Source: Cytidiella melzeri (Eukaryota > Basidiomycota > Agaricomycetes > Polyporales > Irpicaceae). From it: 64,000 nucleotides of DNA. Below, piece by piece: positions 54,406-64,000 of the stretch. The stretch's first letter is position 1. Each line of letters starts with the position of its first letter. A model generated the notes under the pieces. It saw only the letters and a list, made by a program, of their open reading frames with translations, ran no database searches and was not told the DNA's origin. Both the position numbers and the translations under genes were made by a program. The stretch lies in NCBI GenBank assembly GCA_022592445.1, contig JABYQR010000127.1:48167-112166 (forward strand), in the 5' to 3' direction.

Positions 54406-55657
54406 TACACCTTTCCCACCAACGCCCGCAAGTGCGGGCGTGTCTACGTCGAGGGAGGACTTCTCAAGTGCCTTGCTGCGACCTCAGCGTAGACGAATAC
54501 CTAGAAAAGCCAAAAAAGACAATCTCATCGATTCCTCCGCTTACCGACCGACAGTTCTCGCAAGCGAACGCCTCGCTCGTTGGACCACACCTTATGCCAT
54601 TCGATTCCGACGCAACTTATCGTCCACCACAGACTACGAGAGTGCCATCAAACTATTCGATACTATGCTTGCCGCTCTTGATCAGAAGACTCGAGGGAAT
54701 TATGGAGCTGGCCTTCTGCGCTTCACGCAGTTCTGCGACTGTGTGAAGATCCCCGAGGAACGTCGCATGCCCGCATCCGAGCCACTTCTCTCGGCCTTCG
54801 TAGCCAAGTGGAGCGGTTCCGTCTCTAGGTCCACTATTGATACCTGGGTTGCCGGACTCAATTTTTGGCACACCCTCAACGGCGCGGAGTGGAAAGGAGG
54901 GAAGATGCTCCGCGTTACCTGCGCCGGAGCCATGAAGATGCAGCCTGAGAAGAAGCCAAAAAGAGCTCCGGTTACTCTCGAGCATGTCCACGCTCTCAGA
55001 AACCATCTCGATCTCACTAACTCGTTTGACGCCGCTGTCTTTGCAGTGGCATGCTTCGCGTTCTGGGGTGTCAGACGACTTGGCGAACTAATTATTCCTT
55101 CCCCTAATACCTTTGACCCAACAAAACACGTGAGCAGGACTCCGCTTAAGCTTCGACAAACCCCCAGTGGGAAGGAGTTTTTCAGCATTCACCTTCCTTG
55201 GTCAAAGACAACGAAACACCTCGGTCTCGACGTCACGGTGACTGCGGTCGACGACCCAACATCTGCAGTACCTGCCTTGAAGCACCACCTGTCGTGCAGC
55301 ACTAAGATTCCACAAAGTGCTCCTCTGTTTGCATTCGAAGCGCAAACAGAACAAGGCTGGGCACCCATGACACGAGACTGGTTCCTCAACCGCTGCAACA
55401 AGATCTGGTCGGATCAAGGACTCGAAAACCTTACTGGTCACTGTTTTCGAATTGGTGGTGCCACTGAACTTCTTCTTCGAGGAACTCCGCCTGATATTGT
55501 GGCGGTTCAAGGTTGCTGGAAGTCCCGGGCCTTTCTGGATTATTGGAGGAAGATTGACTCCATCCTACCTCTCTTCATTTCAGACTCCTTTTCACAATCT
55601 CGCTTGACACTTGTACGACAGTCTGTAGACTCCTTTCAAAGAAAGTATGGCTCATAA
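54398..55657 (+). CDS. Tyrosine recombinase of the retrotransposon
   Basis: 419 residues. It integrates the circular DNA copy by strand exchange rather than by a DDE integrase. An N-terminal basic region and a helical core-binding domain (about residues 60-180) precede the catalytic domain. Active-site residues are visible in order: Arg in FWGVRRLGEL, Lys in LPWSKTTKH, His-x-x-Arg in HCFRIGGATELLLRG, Trp in GCWKS, and the nucleophile Tyr in FLDYWR. The start codon overlaps the RT stop by eight bases. The frame is unbroken. Confidence 0.88.
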   Translation: MSDTPFPPTPASAGVSTSREDFSSALLRPQRRRIPRKAKKDNLIDSSAYRPTVLASERLARWTTPYAIRFRRNLSSTTDYESAIKLFDTMLAALDQKTRGNYGAGLLRFTQFCDCVKIPEERRMPASEPLLSAFVAKWSGSVSRSTIDTWVAGLNFWHTLNGAEWKGGKMLRVTCAGAMKMQPEKKPKRAPVTLEHVHALRNHLDLTNSFDAAVFAVACFAFWGVRRLGELIIPSPNTFDPTKHVSRTPLKLRQTPSGKEFFSIHLPWSKTTKHLGLDVTVTAVDDPTSAVPALKHHLSCSTKIPQSAPLFAFEAQTEQGWAPMTRDWFLNRCNKIWSDQGLENLTGHCFRIGGATELLLRGTPPDIVAVQGCWKSRAFLDYWRKIDSILPLFISDSFSQSRLTLVRQSVDSFQRKYGS

Positions 55658-56310
55658 TTACTGTATCACCTTCACTGTCAAACGCCGCCTATGTACTACA
55701 CTGATCATGGCGTATGGCATTCTACATATAATGTGTGCAATGGCGGGTGCGGGCGGCTGTCCACTATGACGTAGGTGGCGTCGTGTAAACAGTATCTCAG
55801 TGGTTACAGCGATTTACCTACGTCATGGCGCCCGAATTTCCTGAACCGCGCGAAGCTTGGTGGGGGAGTCGGCAACGAGAGGTTGCGGACGACTGTTTGT
55901 GGCTTCGCGCCTCTGGGTGGTGAGTCGTCCCCGCAACGGCTCGTCGCCTGCCTCACGCTCAGGCCGGAATTCGGATCCTGCGGTGGTCCTCGCAAGGCAC
56001 CAATCCTCGTGGCTCGAAGTGCGTTCGAGGTCGTCGGACTCGAATCTCGAATTCGCCTGGATTCGACATCGGACCCGCGAACCACGACTGTGCCTCCCGC
56101 GACCGCAGACTCGAGGCGCCACTGACTCAGGCAGCCCGTCGTCAATCTTCCGAGCGCGGAAAACGCAAATCGACTCGTATCGTCGAGATAACACGTTTCG
56201 TTTGCTCCTCACGCACGGAAGATTGGGCGAATCACGAGGCCGAAGGCCTCGCCCGAATTCCGCCTCCCCCACGTACTCCCTGAGAATAAGCATATCGAAC
56301 TCATAAGTAA
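55658..56310 (+). other. 3' region of the YR retrotransposon with inverted repeats
   Basis: Non-coding and GC-rich. ATGACGTAGGT at about 55768 pairs with ACCTACGTCAT at about 55816. An imperfect arm ACGAGAGGTTGCGGACGAC at about 55878 pairs with GTCGTCCCCGCAACGGCTCG near 55924. A CGAGGCC/GGCCTCG foldback lies at 56235-56251. Probably the terminal or internal complementary region of the element; its exact end is unknown. Confidence 0.5.
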
Positions 56311-56560
56311 TAGAGTCCTTTAAACTGCTTGTCACTCACCTTTCATTTTCCTCCGACTGGAGCAAAGGATAACGAACGAGTTAGGAAGCTTGAAGACGAC
56401 GCCAGGCAGGCTGGCAAACTATGTGGTGGGAATGCTTGGTCAGCATTTCACACGCTCCATTTACGGTTGTAGGTCACATCCGCACACGTCCTGTCACAAG
56501 GCGTCACACAGCGCGCTCTATTGATTACCGCGGCTCATCCTCATCGTCGACGACCTCACA

Positions 56561-59288
56561 ATGGATCTCCATCTCGTCGACTCTGTGGTTTCCTCACTGC
56601 GCAGGCACTCAATATGCCAGCTTCTTATCACTCTCCTTACCAACTCTCGCTATGAAGCTCACCCTCAAAGGCACTTGTTTATCAATGAATGGCCAGCTCT
56701 CTTGACGACTCTTGCCGCGCACGAAGATCCACTCGTTCGGGTCGCTACTCAAGAATTCGCCCGAGCGTTAGTCACCAAAGAGCTCACGGCGGAGGTATCA
56801 CGATTGGCTGAAAAGGAGAGTGGGTGGCATATCAGTGCTGTTAATGCCCGTGCTGAACAGTTTGGTACCTTCACCATTGATGGCATGGCGCGCCGGATGC
56901 AGGAACAAGCTCCTGTCCTTTCGACCCTACTCGGAGCTCTGCTCAATAGCGACCCTACGCGGACTCAGCGCCAGCGCCAGTTCTCAGAGGAGCAGGTGCG
57001 GTCAGCTGTCGATCCGAGTGCGGTAGAGATGGATGTTACCTGGGGCGAAGAAGATGAGTACTGGTGTGACGCAGACCTCGATATGCTGGGGCCGGATGTG
57101 GACGACGAAGCACCTCCGCGGGGTGCTGAAAATGCTGCGGAGGGAGAGATTCGCTCGGACGCAGAGCGAAAGGCGGCGCAACTGAAAAAGAGGCATCACA
57201 GAGCTGTAGAACGCCGGGACGCTCTACTAGTGATTGTAAGCCGCAGTTCGCATTCGCGTATAGATTGAGACTCACACTCCGTTACTTATTCAGAGACGAG
57301 TTGTTGTCACGTCCATACTTACGTTCAGTACGAATCAGCAATGCAACGCTCTCGCTGCGGTGATGGGCATGTTTTTTCATTCTACGTCTACGCCTGAGCT
57401 TGTGGTCGAAGTCTTTGCACACGCAGGACTATCCCTCTCACTTACAACAGTTCACAAGATGGTCAACTCCTTGTCAAAGTCAGCCAACGACGAGCTACGG
57501 GAGCGCGCGAAGACAAAAATACTTGCGTTCGCTTACGACAACTTCGATATGGACTTCAAGAGCTGGTCCCCCACGATTGATAACCCCAGGGACACACTGA
57601 AGCATGCAACCTCTGCACTTGCTTTTCCGTTAGAACACGACGTGACACCAGAGGACCTGGAGTGTTGTACAGCCCTGTGGAACACAAACCGCCTGAACCC
57701 CGATATACCTCGAGAGCAGCATCGCTCCATTCACTCTTGGGTGTCGCTCATAACCTCTCCAAGTCCCGATCGACGTGATCGTACCAAGCGCATCTTCGCG
57801 TGGCATTTTCGCCACGCTCTCATCATGTATTGCAAGCTTTTTGAGCGGTTTCGTGAACATCTCGGCTCGCCAGAGACAATTGAGCAGATTCCTATCAAGC
57901 AGACCACTCACATACCATGTCGTGCCATGGACATCAACCAATCTACGGCCGATGGCCAAGCAGAGATCCTCGAAAATCTCTTCGCGCAAGCAAACATCGG
58001 AGATCCAACAGATACTCCTAATGTCGAAGACATTCGCGAATATGTCGTGCTTGTTCATGGTGACCTAGGCACTGGAGAGCGGTTGGATGGCTCACTAGCT
58101 TCTCGCGCTATTGAGCGGAAGCCTGTTCGTGGATTGCGGAACGTCGTGTTTGTTCTAGGTTTGTTCCACTTGCAGATGGCAGGTGCAGACGCAATCTGGC
58201 GAATGTTCATTGAGCCTAAGGCCCAGCGAACGGAACCAAATGGCCTGTATCAGCAAGCATGTAAAATACGCCCGCACGACTCTGGACAAATTGGAAGCAA
58301 GCCTGGATTCCGTCTCATGCACGACCTGATTCTGCAATGCGCAGCCGCACGCATGCTCGACATTTGGCGGGTTGAGGTTGAGAAGCACCGGTCGCTTGAG
58401 GAATACGCAGCGTCTTCATCCTGGCTGGACCTCGAACGGATGTCGCTTTTATTAGCAGAGAAATATCTCGACAAATCAACTGCGAAAGATGGTGAATTTC
58501 GTAACAATACATTAATTCTCGGTCGTCTGCTTGACTATGTCGAGCTCACGCACGCGATGAAGCATGGAGATATAGGACGGGTGGAGAACATGTTTCTATG
58601 CTGGGTTTGTATATTCAAAAGTGTAGGGAAACACAAGTACGCGAGCCAGCTTGTGAAAACCATGTTAGATCTCAAGTTCATCTATCCAGAGAGGCTAGCG
58701 TAAGGCTTAATTCACTGCAATCTAATCAATATTTCACACTCTAACCCGACACTGAACAGACGTGCTATTTGCCTCAACTGGCTTTGTAATCCCACAGGCG
58801 TCATGACGGTTTTCGTGCTGTGGATTGGCTTGTCGAGCTCATGAACCTGTATATCAAGGTTCGAGGTCTATTGTTGCTACTCACATCTACTTCTAATCAG
58901 TGATTGATTTTAGGTTGTGTATGGTAGTTCTGGTTATGCGCGGACGTTTCAGTTGATTCTAAAGCAGTCGCCTCTAATAGAGGTATTTCGAAGGATTCAC
59001 CAAACAATGCAGGATAATTTCCATCTCCTGCACCGCTCCGTTCGTCATGCTCCTCCCGACCTTACAAATACTATTCAGGCCCTATGTGACCTTCTGCGCA
59101 AGAACAAGGCACACAAATTTGACGACAGCCGGAAATCGTATGATCTCAAACATCATATGAATGACGGGCTTTATTTGCTACAGAGTACGGTCACAAACAA
59201 ACTCTCTACAGAAGAGACGGCAGGCGAGATAGAGGACATTGATGTAGATGATGAACTCGGAGTAGATGACCTCGAAGCAGATTTGTAA
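56561..59288 (+). CDS. DUF6589 domain protein
   Basis: Exons 56561-57235, 57294-58699, 58798-58858 and 58914-59288 give 838 residues in frame. The function of the family is unknown; it is highly expanded in mushroom genomes and often near transposons. Recognised blocks: HISAVNARAEQFGTFTIDGM near residue 100, YDNFDMDFKSWSPTIDNP, YVVLVHGDLGTGERLDG, GLFHLQMAGADAIWRMFI and IGSKPGFRLMHDLILQC. The tail is acidic (EIEDIDVDDELGVDD). At the third exon an acceptor at 58759 would retain the conserved AICLNWLCNPTG but breaks frame by one base, while the acceptor at 58797 keeps frame and loses those residues. The gene is therefore either slightly damaged or alternatively spliced. A still earlier 5' exon is possible. 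Confidence 0.75.
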
Positions 59289-59400
59289 TTAGCATAGCGA
59301 TAACATAAACGACGAGAACACTTACAATTTCGAAAGTTATGCTGCGAATCTCTCTTGAGGTTTGTTCTGGCATAGCGGGCTATTCTCTGTAGGATCAAAG

Positions 59401-60240
59401 TCAGCCGTCATTAAGGTGAATGTATAATGAGAACAGACTGCGGTGGCCAATCAAGCCGCAGGCACCACAAACCGGAGGTGCGCGTGGTCGTCGTGTAGAG
59501 GTCGAGTGAGAATCTGAATGTGCTGGTATAGATTTATCTTGTTGTCGGCGGCCTGTTTCGAGCGGCACAGTGGTGAAGGGAGAGGAAGGCACTGTAACAG
59601 GCTTCGGGCAATATTTCTGCACCAGTGCAAGAACAGCGGTACCATACTGCTGCGCCCAGCACCAGTTTGCGTGTTCTTGTATATCTTGCACTGTGTTGAG
59701 TTTCTGCGCGTGTGCGAGCTCAACAATGCGCTCGACAATTCTATAATGCATCAGAATGTCGCCACCAAAGTCTTCGTACTCTGCCATGTCCGTCTTTGCC
59801 GTAGCGTCCCTCCACTTATACAGCTCATCGCGCAACTTCTTCTCGTGCATCGACATGGTAAATGCGGGGATTTTGAGTTGCCTCATCTTCTTGGGTCTCG
59901 CGGCTGGAGTATTGTTGCGGATAGGGATTAATGCTGTCACTTCGTCAGCGTGGCAGATATCGCAGCAGATTGATGCAGGCCGCACGGCGCACCGCTCACA
60001 GCACCACTCTGACTCTACTGCTGTATAACAACAGTGTTAGTGTACGAAGAGATGAGAAGTTGTTCACGTACGAGCCTGGTTGTTGGCGTAGTACAAGTCC
60101 ACATGCGCACGACGGCAACGACGAGCTGAAGAGAGAACATGTGCGTTAATGAACATGCATAATACACGGTCAGGGACGCGAGGAAGACATCGGGATGGTG
60201 CCTTGTTCTTTCTTGATGGCTTCGATGTTATAGACGCCAT
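59401..60240 (-). CDS. Free-standing protein resembling the zinc tail of RecQ-like helicases
   Basis: Exons 60240-60072 and 60020-59401 give 262 residues. A basic start (MASITSKPSRKNKAPSR) leads to a Cys cluster, RRCRRAHVDLYYANN then EWCCERC, ICCDIC. This resembles the CRR..Y..CC.xC zinc-binding region after the helicase core of RecQ-like proteins in basidiomycetes. A Lys/Arg segment, a helical region (LYKWRDATAKTDMAEYEDFG), NWCWAQQYGTAVLALVQKYCP and a last CGACGLIGH follow. No helicase motifs are present, so it is either a separate gene or a 5'-truncated helicase that acquired a start. It is convergent with the DUF6589 gene, 112 bases between stops. Confidence 0.5.
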
Positions 60241-60876
60241 ATCGCCGCCTCTGTTAAGAACTGATACGGGATCGGTGTTGTCGCAAAGTCCGATGCTGCT
60301 AATCGGGTCGGCGATCGGAGTAGGCGACAGGGGGAGCTGTAAGAGTCAATCGGCTTCAACTAAGTAAGTTGCGCCTCTCGTGAATCCTCGGTGACTCGGA
60401 TTTGGACTCAGCAAGATCAAGGGTTCGGCCTCGGAGACTCGGGGTCGGCGAAGACGATGTCGGAGGAAGAGTTTCAGAACAGAAGTCGGGCAGCGACGAG
60501 TAAGACAACTTCAGCAAGTGAAGTCAAATGAAGAGGTAGGAATAGGATGGGGATCTTATTCGATATTCGAACTTGAACTTCTACTGTACAATTGAGTCTG
60601 GTTATATAGTACTAAAAGTTGTAAGTCCGATAAGGCATGCGTGTATGGTCCGAGACAAGAGAGGATTAGATCAGGCGAATAATCGGAGTCGGAGGAAATT
60701 CGGAGAAAAAGTACAAAAGGATATCTACAACTGATGAAACCGGTGATAGCGAGCACAAGGTAAATCGGAGAAACATCGGTGTTGGACCGTGTGACGAGTT
60801 GAGGATGTGGCTGTGCGAGGATAAGGATGTCGGATGTCCGGTGCCGATCACGTGATCGGATCGGATCGTAATAGTA
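60241..60876 (-). repeat. Probable 3' LTR of the Ty3/gypsy element (limits uncertain)
   Basis: On the minus strand a purine tract AAGGGGGAGG (60886-60877) precedes this stretch, like a polypurine tract next to an LTR. A TATATAAC box lies at 60608-60601. The left end was not found, and no second LTR is in the window to compare, so the region is a proposal only. It cannot extend far into the 59401-60240 gene. Confidence 0.35.
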
Positions 60877-60948
60877 CCTCCCCCTTAAGGCCCGAACCCC
60901 TGAGGGCAATGCTTCTCCCGTCTTGATGATCGGAGATAGCGATAGGTG

Positions 60949-60955
60949 TATAAAA
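60949..60955 (+). promoter_or_regulatory. TATA box of the antisense gene
   Basis: TATAAAA, 92 bases before the ATG at 61041, oriented opposite to the retrotransposon. Confidence 0.55.
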
Positions 60956-61040
60956 ACCACGGACTGACTGACGATGTGGATTTTGACACTTTTCACCCCA
61001 ACTCCCACTACCCAACAAAACAACTTGCGCATTATCGGAA

Positions 61041-62148
61041 ATGTCTGCCCCTGCTGGTAAGTCATAATCGGAATCGGCTTTATTCGCTGACTTCATTTCT
61101 GTTGTCAGAAACTACTGCCCAGAGAGTCGAGCGTCTTCGTCGGCAACGCGAGGAGGCTCAACAGCGATTCGCTGCGGAGCAACAGCGATTGCAGGACGAG
61201 GAGGCCGAACTGGAGGCGGAGATGGCGCGAGAGATAGCGAGAGAGGCTGAGGAGAAGGAGAAGGAGAAGGAGGCCCAGAGGGTTGCTCAGGCCAAGGCCG
61301 ATCGGCTGGCCGAGCAGCAGGCTCGGGATGCGGCTGAGGCGAAGAAAGTGGCAGAGGCAGCAAAGGGGAAGTCGAAGGCTAAGCCCAGGCAGAAGGCAGC
61401 GTCAGTCGCGTCGGGATCGGGGGCCGACCCTATGGTCGCGGTGACGGAGGCCGCAAAGGCGGTCACCCTGGGAAAGCAGAAAGGAAAGGCAAAGGCAAAA
61501 TCGGCGCCGACCATCGCGGACTCGGACCTATCGGGCGAGGAGAAAGATGGGGGTGATGTGGAGATGGTTGATGCCTCCATCCCAGAGGGCATGGCGGTCG
61601 GAAACGACTGCGATCGGTGCGCCAGGATCGGCGCCCAGTGCCTGTGGAAGGTGAACGGTCGGGGGTCCTCGTGCGCGAAGTGCTTCAAGGACAAGCAGAA
61701 GTGCGAGATGGGTGGAGTGAAGGTGAAGACGGTGGGGCAGCTGTCTGAGGCGTCATCGGGGTCGGCGAATCGGCTCGTCGCACCCCCGATCGCGAAGGCG
61801 GCGTCAGGGAACTCCGAGGCCTCGTCGTCGAAGAAGAGGAAGGGGTCCGAGGCGAGTAGCCGGCCGAATAAGATGAAGAAGTACGAGGCGAAGGTCTTCT
61901 TGCACAAGGGCAAGAAACATCGGGAGTTGGTGGAGCACGCCGATGAGCCTGACTCGTCCGAGGCGACCGATTCGGAGTCCGAGCTCAGGGAGCTCAACCA
62001 CAACGTCGAGGTACTCCAGGACCTTGTCCGGGAGTTAATCGACGTGACTCGGAGGAACTTTGTCCTCTGGCAGGAGTGGATGGGGCAGGAGGATGGGTCG
62101 GACTCGGAGATCTCGGTCGTCGAGGGGAAGAAGAAGGCAAAGAAGTAA
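61041..62148 (+). CDS. Coiled-coil, Cys-cluster protein encoded antisense within the Ty3/gypsy element
   Basis: Exons 61041-61056 and 61109-62148 (52-base GTAAGT-CAG intron) give 351 residues. Residues about 8-80 form a long Glu/Arg/Ala coiled coil (QRVERLRRQREEAQQRF...). A Lys/Ala-rich basic stretch follows. A cysteine cluster, NDCDRCARIGAQCLWKVNG then SSCAKCFKDKQKC, has the C-x2-C-x6-C spacing of fungal Zn2Cys6 domains, repeated as two halves. The C-terminus has a second basic patch (KKRKGSEAS, RPNKMKKYEAKV) and a final helix (LNHNVEVLQDLVRELIDV). It lies between the integrase stop and the probable LTR, transcribed against the element. The gene has its own TATA box and intron. It may be a DNA-binding accessory protein of the element or a captured host gene. 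Confidence 0.75.
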
Positions 62149-62275
62149 ATGATACTTTCTTTGTATTTGTTGTAAAATATAGTTTTCTTTTTCTTGTTGT
62201 CTTGAAGTGTGAGAGCGAATCGGACTCGGAGAAATTCGGAGATAAAAATAAGATGGGATATGTTGAACAAATGAA

Positions 62276-64000
62276 TTACAATGATAAAGGACCAGGCTTA
62301 TTTGGGTATCGCAAGTGAAACTCGGCAACGGCTTCGGGGGCTCGGTCAAGTTCGGTCGCGAGTACCCAAGATGTTTCTTCATCGGTTCCTTCGTAACCTG
62401 ACCACCGAACTAGGTAGAGGATCGGACAAGCTCGGCGTCGGCGGTCAAGTTTCGAGTCGAGGACTTCTGCGATCTCATACTCGATTTCGCCGTCGATCTC
62501 AATCGGAGGTGGTGGGGAAGGAACACGATTCGGGATTTCGCTAGGAGTGTATGGTTCGAGCATGGAAACATGGTAAACGGGGTGAACGGCTCGCATAGCA
62601 TCGGGAAGTCGGAGGGTAAAGGATTGCGGTCCTACGCGTCCTATGATTTCGAATGGGCCGAAGTATTTCTCGGTAAGCTTCTTGGACGGACGAGTGGTAT
62701 TGAAGTACTTGGCTTTAACGAAAACCCGATCACCGATGTCCCAGGTTGGCGGTGGTGTACGAACGGCATCGGCGGGACCTTGGTATCGGAGCTGGGCTTC
62801 GCGCATATTTTCTTTCAGGTGTTCGTGCAAGTCCTCGAGGTTTACTGCGAGTTCATGGGCGCGAGAGGAAGCGAGACTGCGTTCGGGGTAGATGGTGAGG
62901 TTTGGGTGATAGCCTTTATTGGCAAAGAACGGAGATATGCCTGTAGTGGCACTGGGAACATTATTGAATGCAAACTCGGCAAGCGGGAGCAAGCCCGACC
63001 AGTTGTCTTGCTGGTAGTTGCAGTACGCTCGGAGGTATTGTTCCAGGGTCTGGTTCGTCCGTTCGGTCTGTCCATCGGCTTCGGGATGGTAACCGGAAGT
63101 GAAGTGTAGGTTCATATCCAGTGCCTGTCCCAAGGCTCGGAAGAATCGCGAAACAAACTCGGTACCCCGATCGGAGGTACAGTGTGATGGAACTCCGTGC
63201 TTGGAGAAGACGTGAAGGACGAACAGTTTAGCAAGGCCTGGAGAGTCGATAGTATCGTAAGTGGGAATGAATATGCCTTGCTTGCTGAGGCGGTCTACAA
63301 TGACAAGTATGGCAGTGAAACCATCGGAATCGGGGAGTTGTTCTATGAAGTCCATGGATATCGAATCCCAGGGCCGAGTCGGGACCGGGAGCTGTTGGAC
63401 CGTTCCGTAGGGCTTATGTCTCGGGGCCTTAGATCGTTTACAAGTCGTACAAGACTTGCAGTAATCGGTAACGAAGGTTCGGAGTTTGGGCCAGGAGAAT
63501 TCCCGACGGATAAGAGCTAACGTCTTGCTGACTCCGTAGTGACCGGATAGAAGATGGTCATGTCGGTAACGTAAGACTCGGAGTCGGAGGTCACCAACAT
63601 CGGGGACATAGATTTTGCCGTCATGTAAGAGTAAGCCGTTAGGCTCATCAGACCACCTCGGAGGAAGAGGCTTGGATCGGAGCTGTGTAGCGTAGGTGTC
63701 GGATGGGAGTGATCGGAGGATATCCTGGTAGAGTTCTTCAGAGTCAAGACATAGACACTGCGAAGAGTCGGTTCCATAAGGGCCGTTGCGCGTATAGAAG
63801 CGATGAGATGTTCGGAGGAAAAGATAGGCTTGAAGTTGTGCGGGTTGACACTAGCATAGTCGCTACCTCCCTCTTTAGGGTAGACGTCCCATCGTCTAGT
63901 CAAGGCATCGGGGCTTAGTACCGAGCTTTCCGGGTCGGAATCGGATAACAAGATTAAAACTGGATAGGATTCGGACCAACGAGCCTGTCGTCGGGTGAGG
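62276..64000 (-). CDS. Ty3/gypsy pol, RNase H end to integrase-chromodomain, frameshifted
   Basis: The 5' part lies beyond the right edge. From right to left: end of RNase H (RWDVYPKEGGSDYASVN), the HHCC zinc region of integrase (HDHLLSGHYG...YCKSCTTCKRSKAP), and the catalytic core beginning MDFIEQLP with the DDE set in IVDRLSKQ, TSDRGTEFVSRF and EADGQTERTNQ. The GPF/Y region (KYFGPFEIIGRVG) follows, then a C-terminal chromodomain (YLVRWSGYEGTDEETSWV), which defines a chromovirus. The frame appears broken by an extra C near 63918 and by a shift near 63740, so this copy is defective upstream, while the last 360 residues (62276-63355) stay open. Confidence 0.85.

Larger units (their letters stand above)
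50912..56310 (+). mobile_element. Tyrosine-recombinase retrotransposon (DIRS/Ngaro order)
   Basis: Three overlapping ORFs in three frames encode gag, reverse transcriptase-RNase H and a tyrosine recombinase, the defining set of the DIRS order. No DDE integrase, protease or methyltransferase is seen, which favours an Ngaro-like arrangement. Catalytic residues of all enzymes are present, so the copy may be recently active. Outer limits are estimates: a nested GC-rich hairpin opens the 5' leader at 50912, and structured GC-rich sequence fills 55760-56300. Long split direct repeats or inverted termini, expected for the order, were not found by eye. Confidence 0.8.

Noticed and set aside
61287..62270. 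327-codon minus-strand frame opposite the antisense coiled-coil gene
   Set aside because: Phe/Ser/Ala-rich complement of a Lys/Glu/Ala-rich coding sequence; the plus-strand gene has a TATA box, intron and domain structure. It would matter only if the element itself used this frame, for which there is no motif.

Overview
This window is nuclear DNA of a basidiomycete, most likely an Agaricomycete (mushroom or polypore lineage). The support is many GT-AG introns of about 50-65 bases, intron-rich housekeeping genes, and protein families known mainly from that group (DUF6535, DUF6589, retinal-lysine-lacking opsin relatives). All exon structures were worked out by eye from splice signals, reading phase and family conservation; no search could be run.

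Layout. 1-1440: 3' part of an FAD-dependent monooxygenase. 2.4-24.9 kb: a block built by duplication, with intact DUF6535 membrane-protein genes at 2398, 7533 and 20346, a frameshifted copy at 16804, and a nearly deleted copy at 14.7-15.4 kb. Two of these copies carry a convergent von Willebrand A (vWA) gene downstream, intact at 23555-24850 and dead at 15465-15935. A fifth, inverted DUF6535 gene lies at 38890-41607. A 1.7-kb LINE-type insertion carrying only ORF1, flanked by a perfect 15-base target duplication, sits in front of the 7533 gene. A nine-exon short-chain dehydrogenase lies at 10892-12156.

26.6-30.6 kb holds the most unusual unit: two tandem paralogous genes for secreted proteins, each made of five near-identical hydrophobic repeats separated by RR (Kex2-type) and R-Q sites. 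They share a TATA box, a 59-base 5' UTR intron and a 3' UTR block. They look like precursors of a multi-copy secreted peptide.

30.9-44.4 kb is a gene-dense core region: ribose-5-phosphate isomerase, TFB5 (TFIIH), MED8 (Mediator), a mitochondrial two-HMG-box protein, a Rax1-like RGS membrane protein, NDUFA2 (complex I), an aminoglycoside-phosphotransferase-like protein and an opsin-related protein. Several form head-to-head pairs with short shared promoters. Three introns in TFB5 and the HMG gene appear to be GC-AG introns.

46.5-64 kb becomes transposon-rich: a C2H2 zinc-finger gene, a dead Zn2Cys6 gene, a tyrosine-recombinase retrotransposon (gag, RT-RNase H, recombinase) at about 50.9-56.3 kb, a DUF6589 gene, a free-standing gene resembling the zinc-binding tail of RecQ helicases, and the 3' part of a Ty3/gypsy chromovirus on the minus strand. 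Between its integrase and its probable LTR the chromovirus carries a spliced, oppositely oriented gene for a coiled-coil, cysteine-cluster protein. No rRNA, CRISPR or convincing tRNA was seen.
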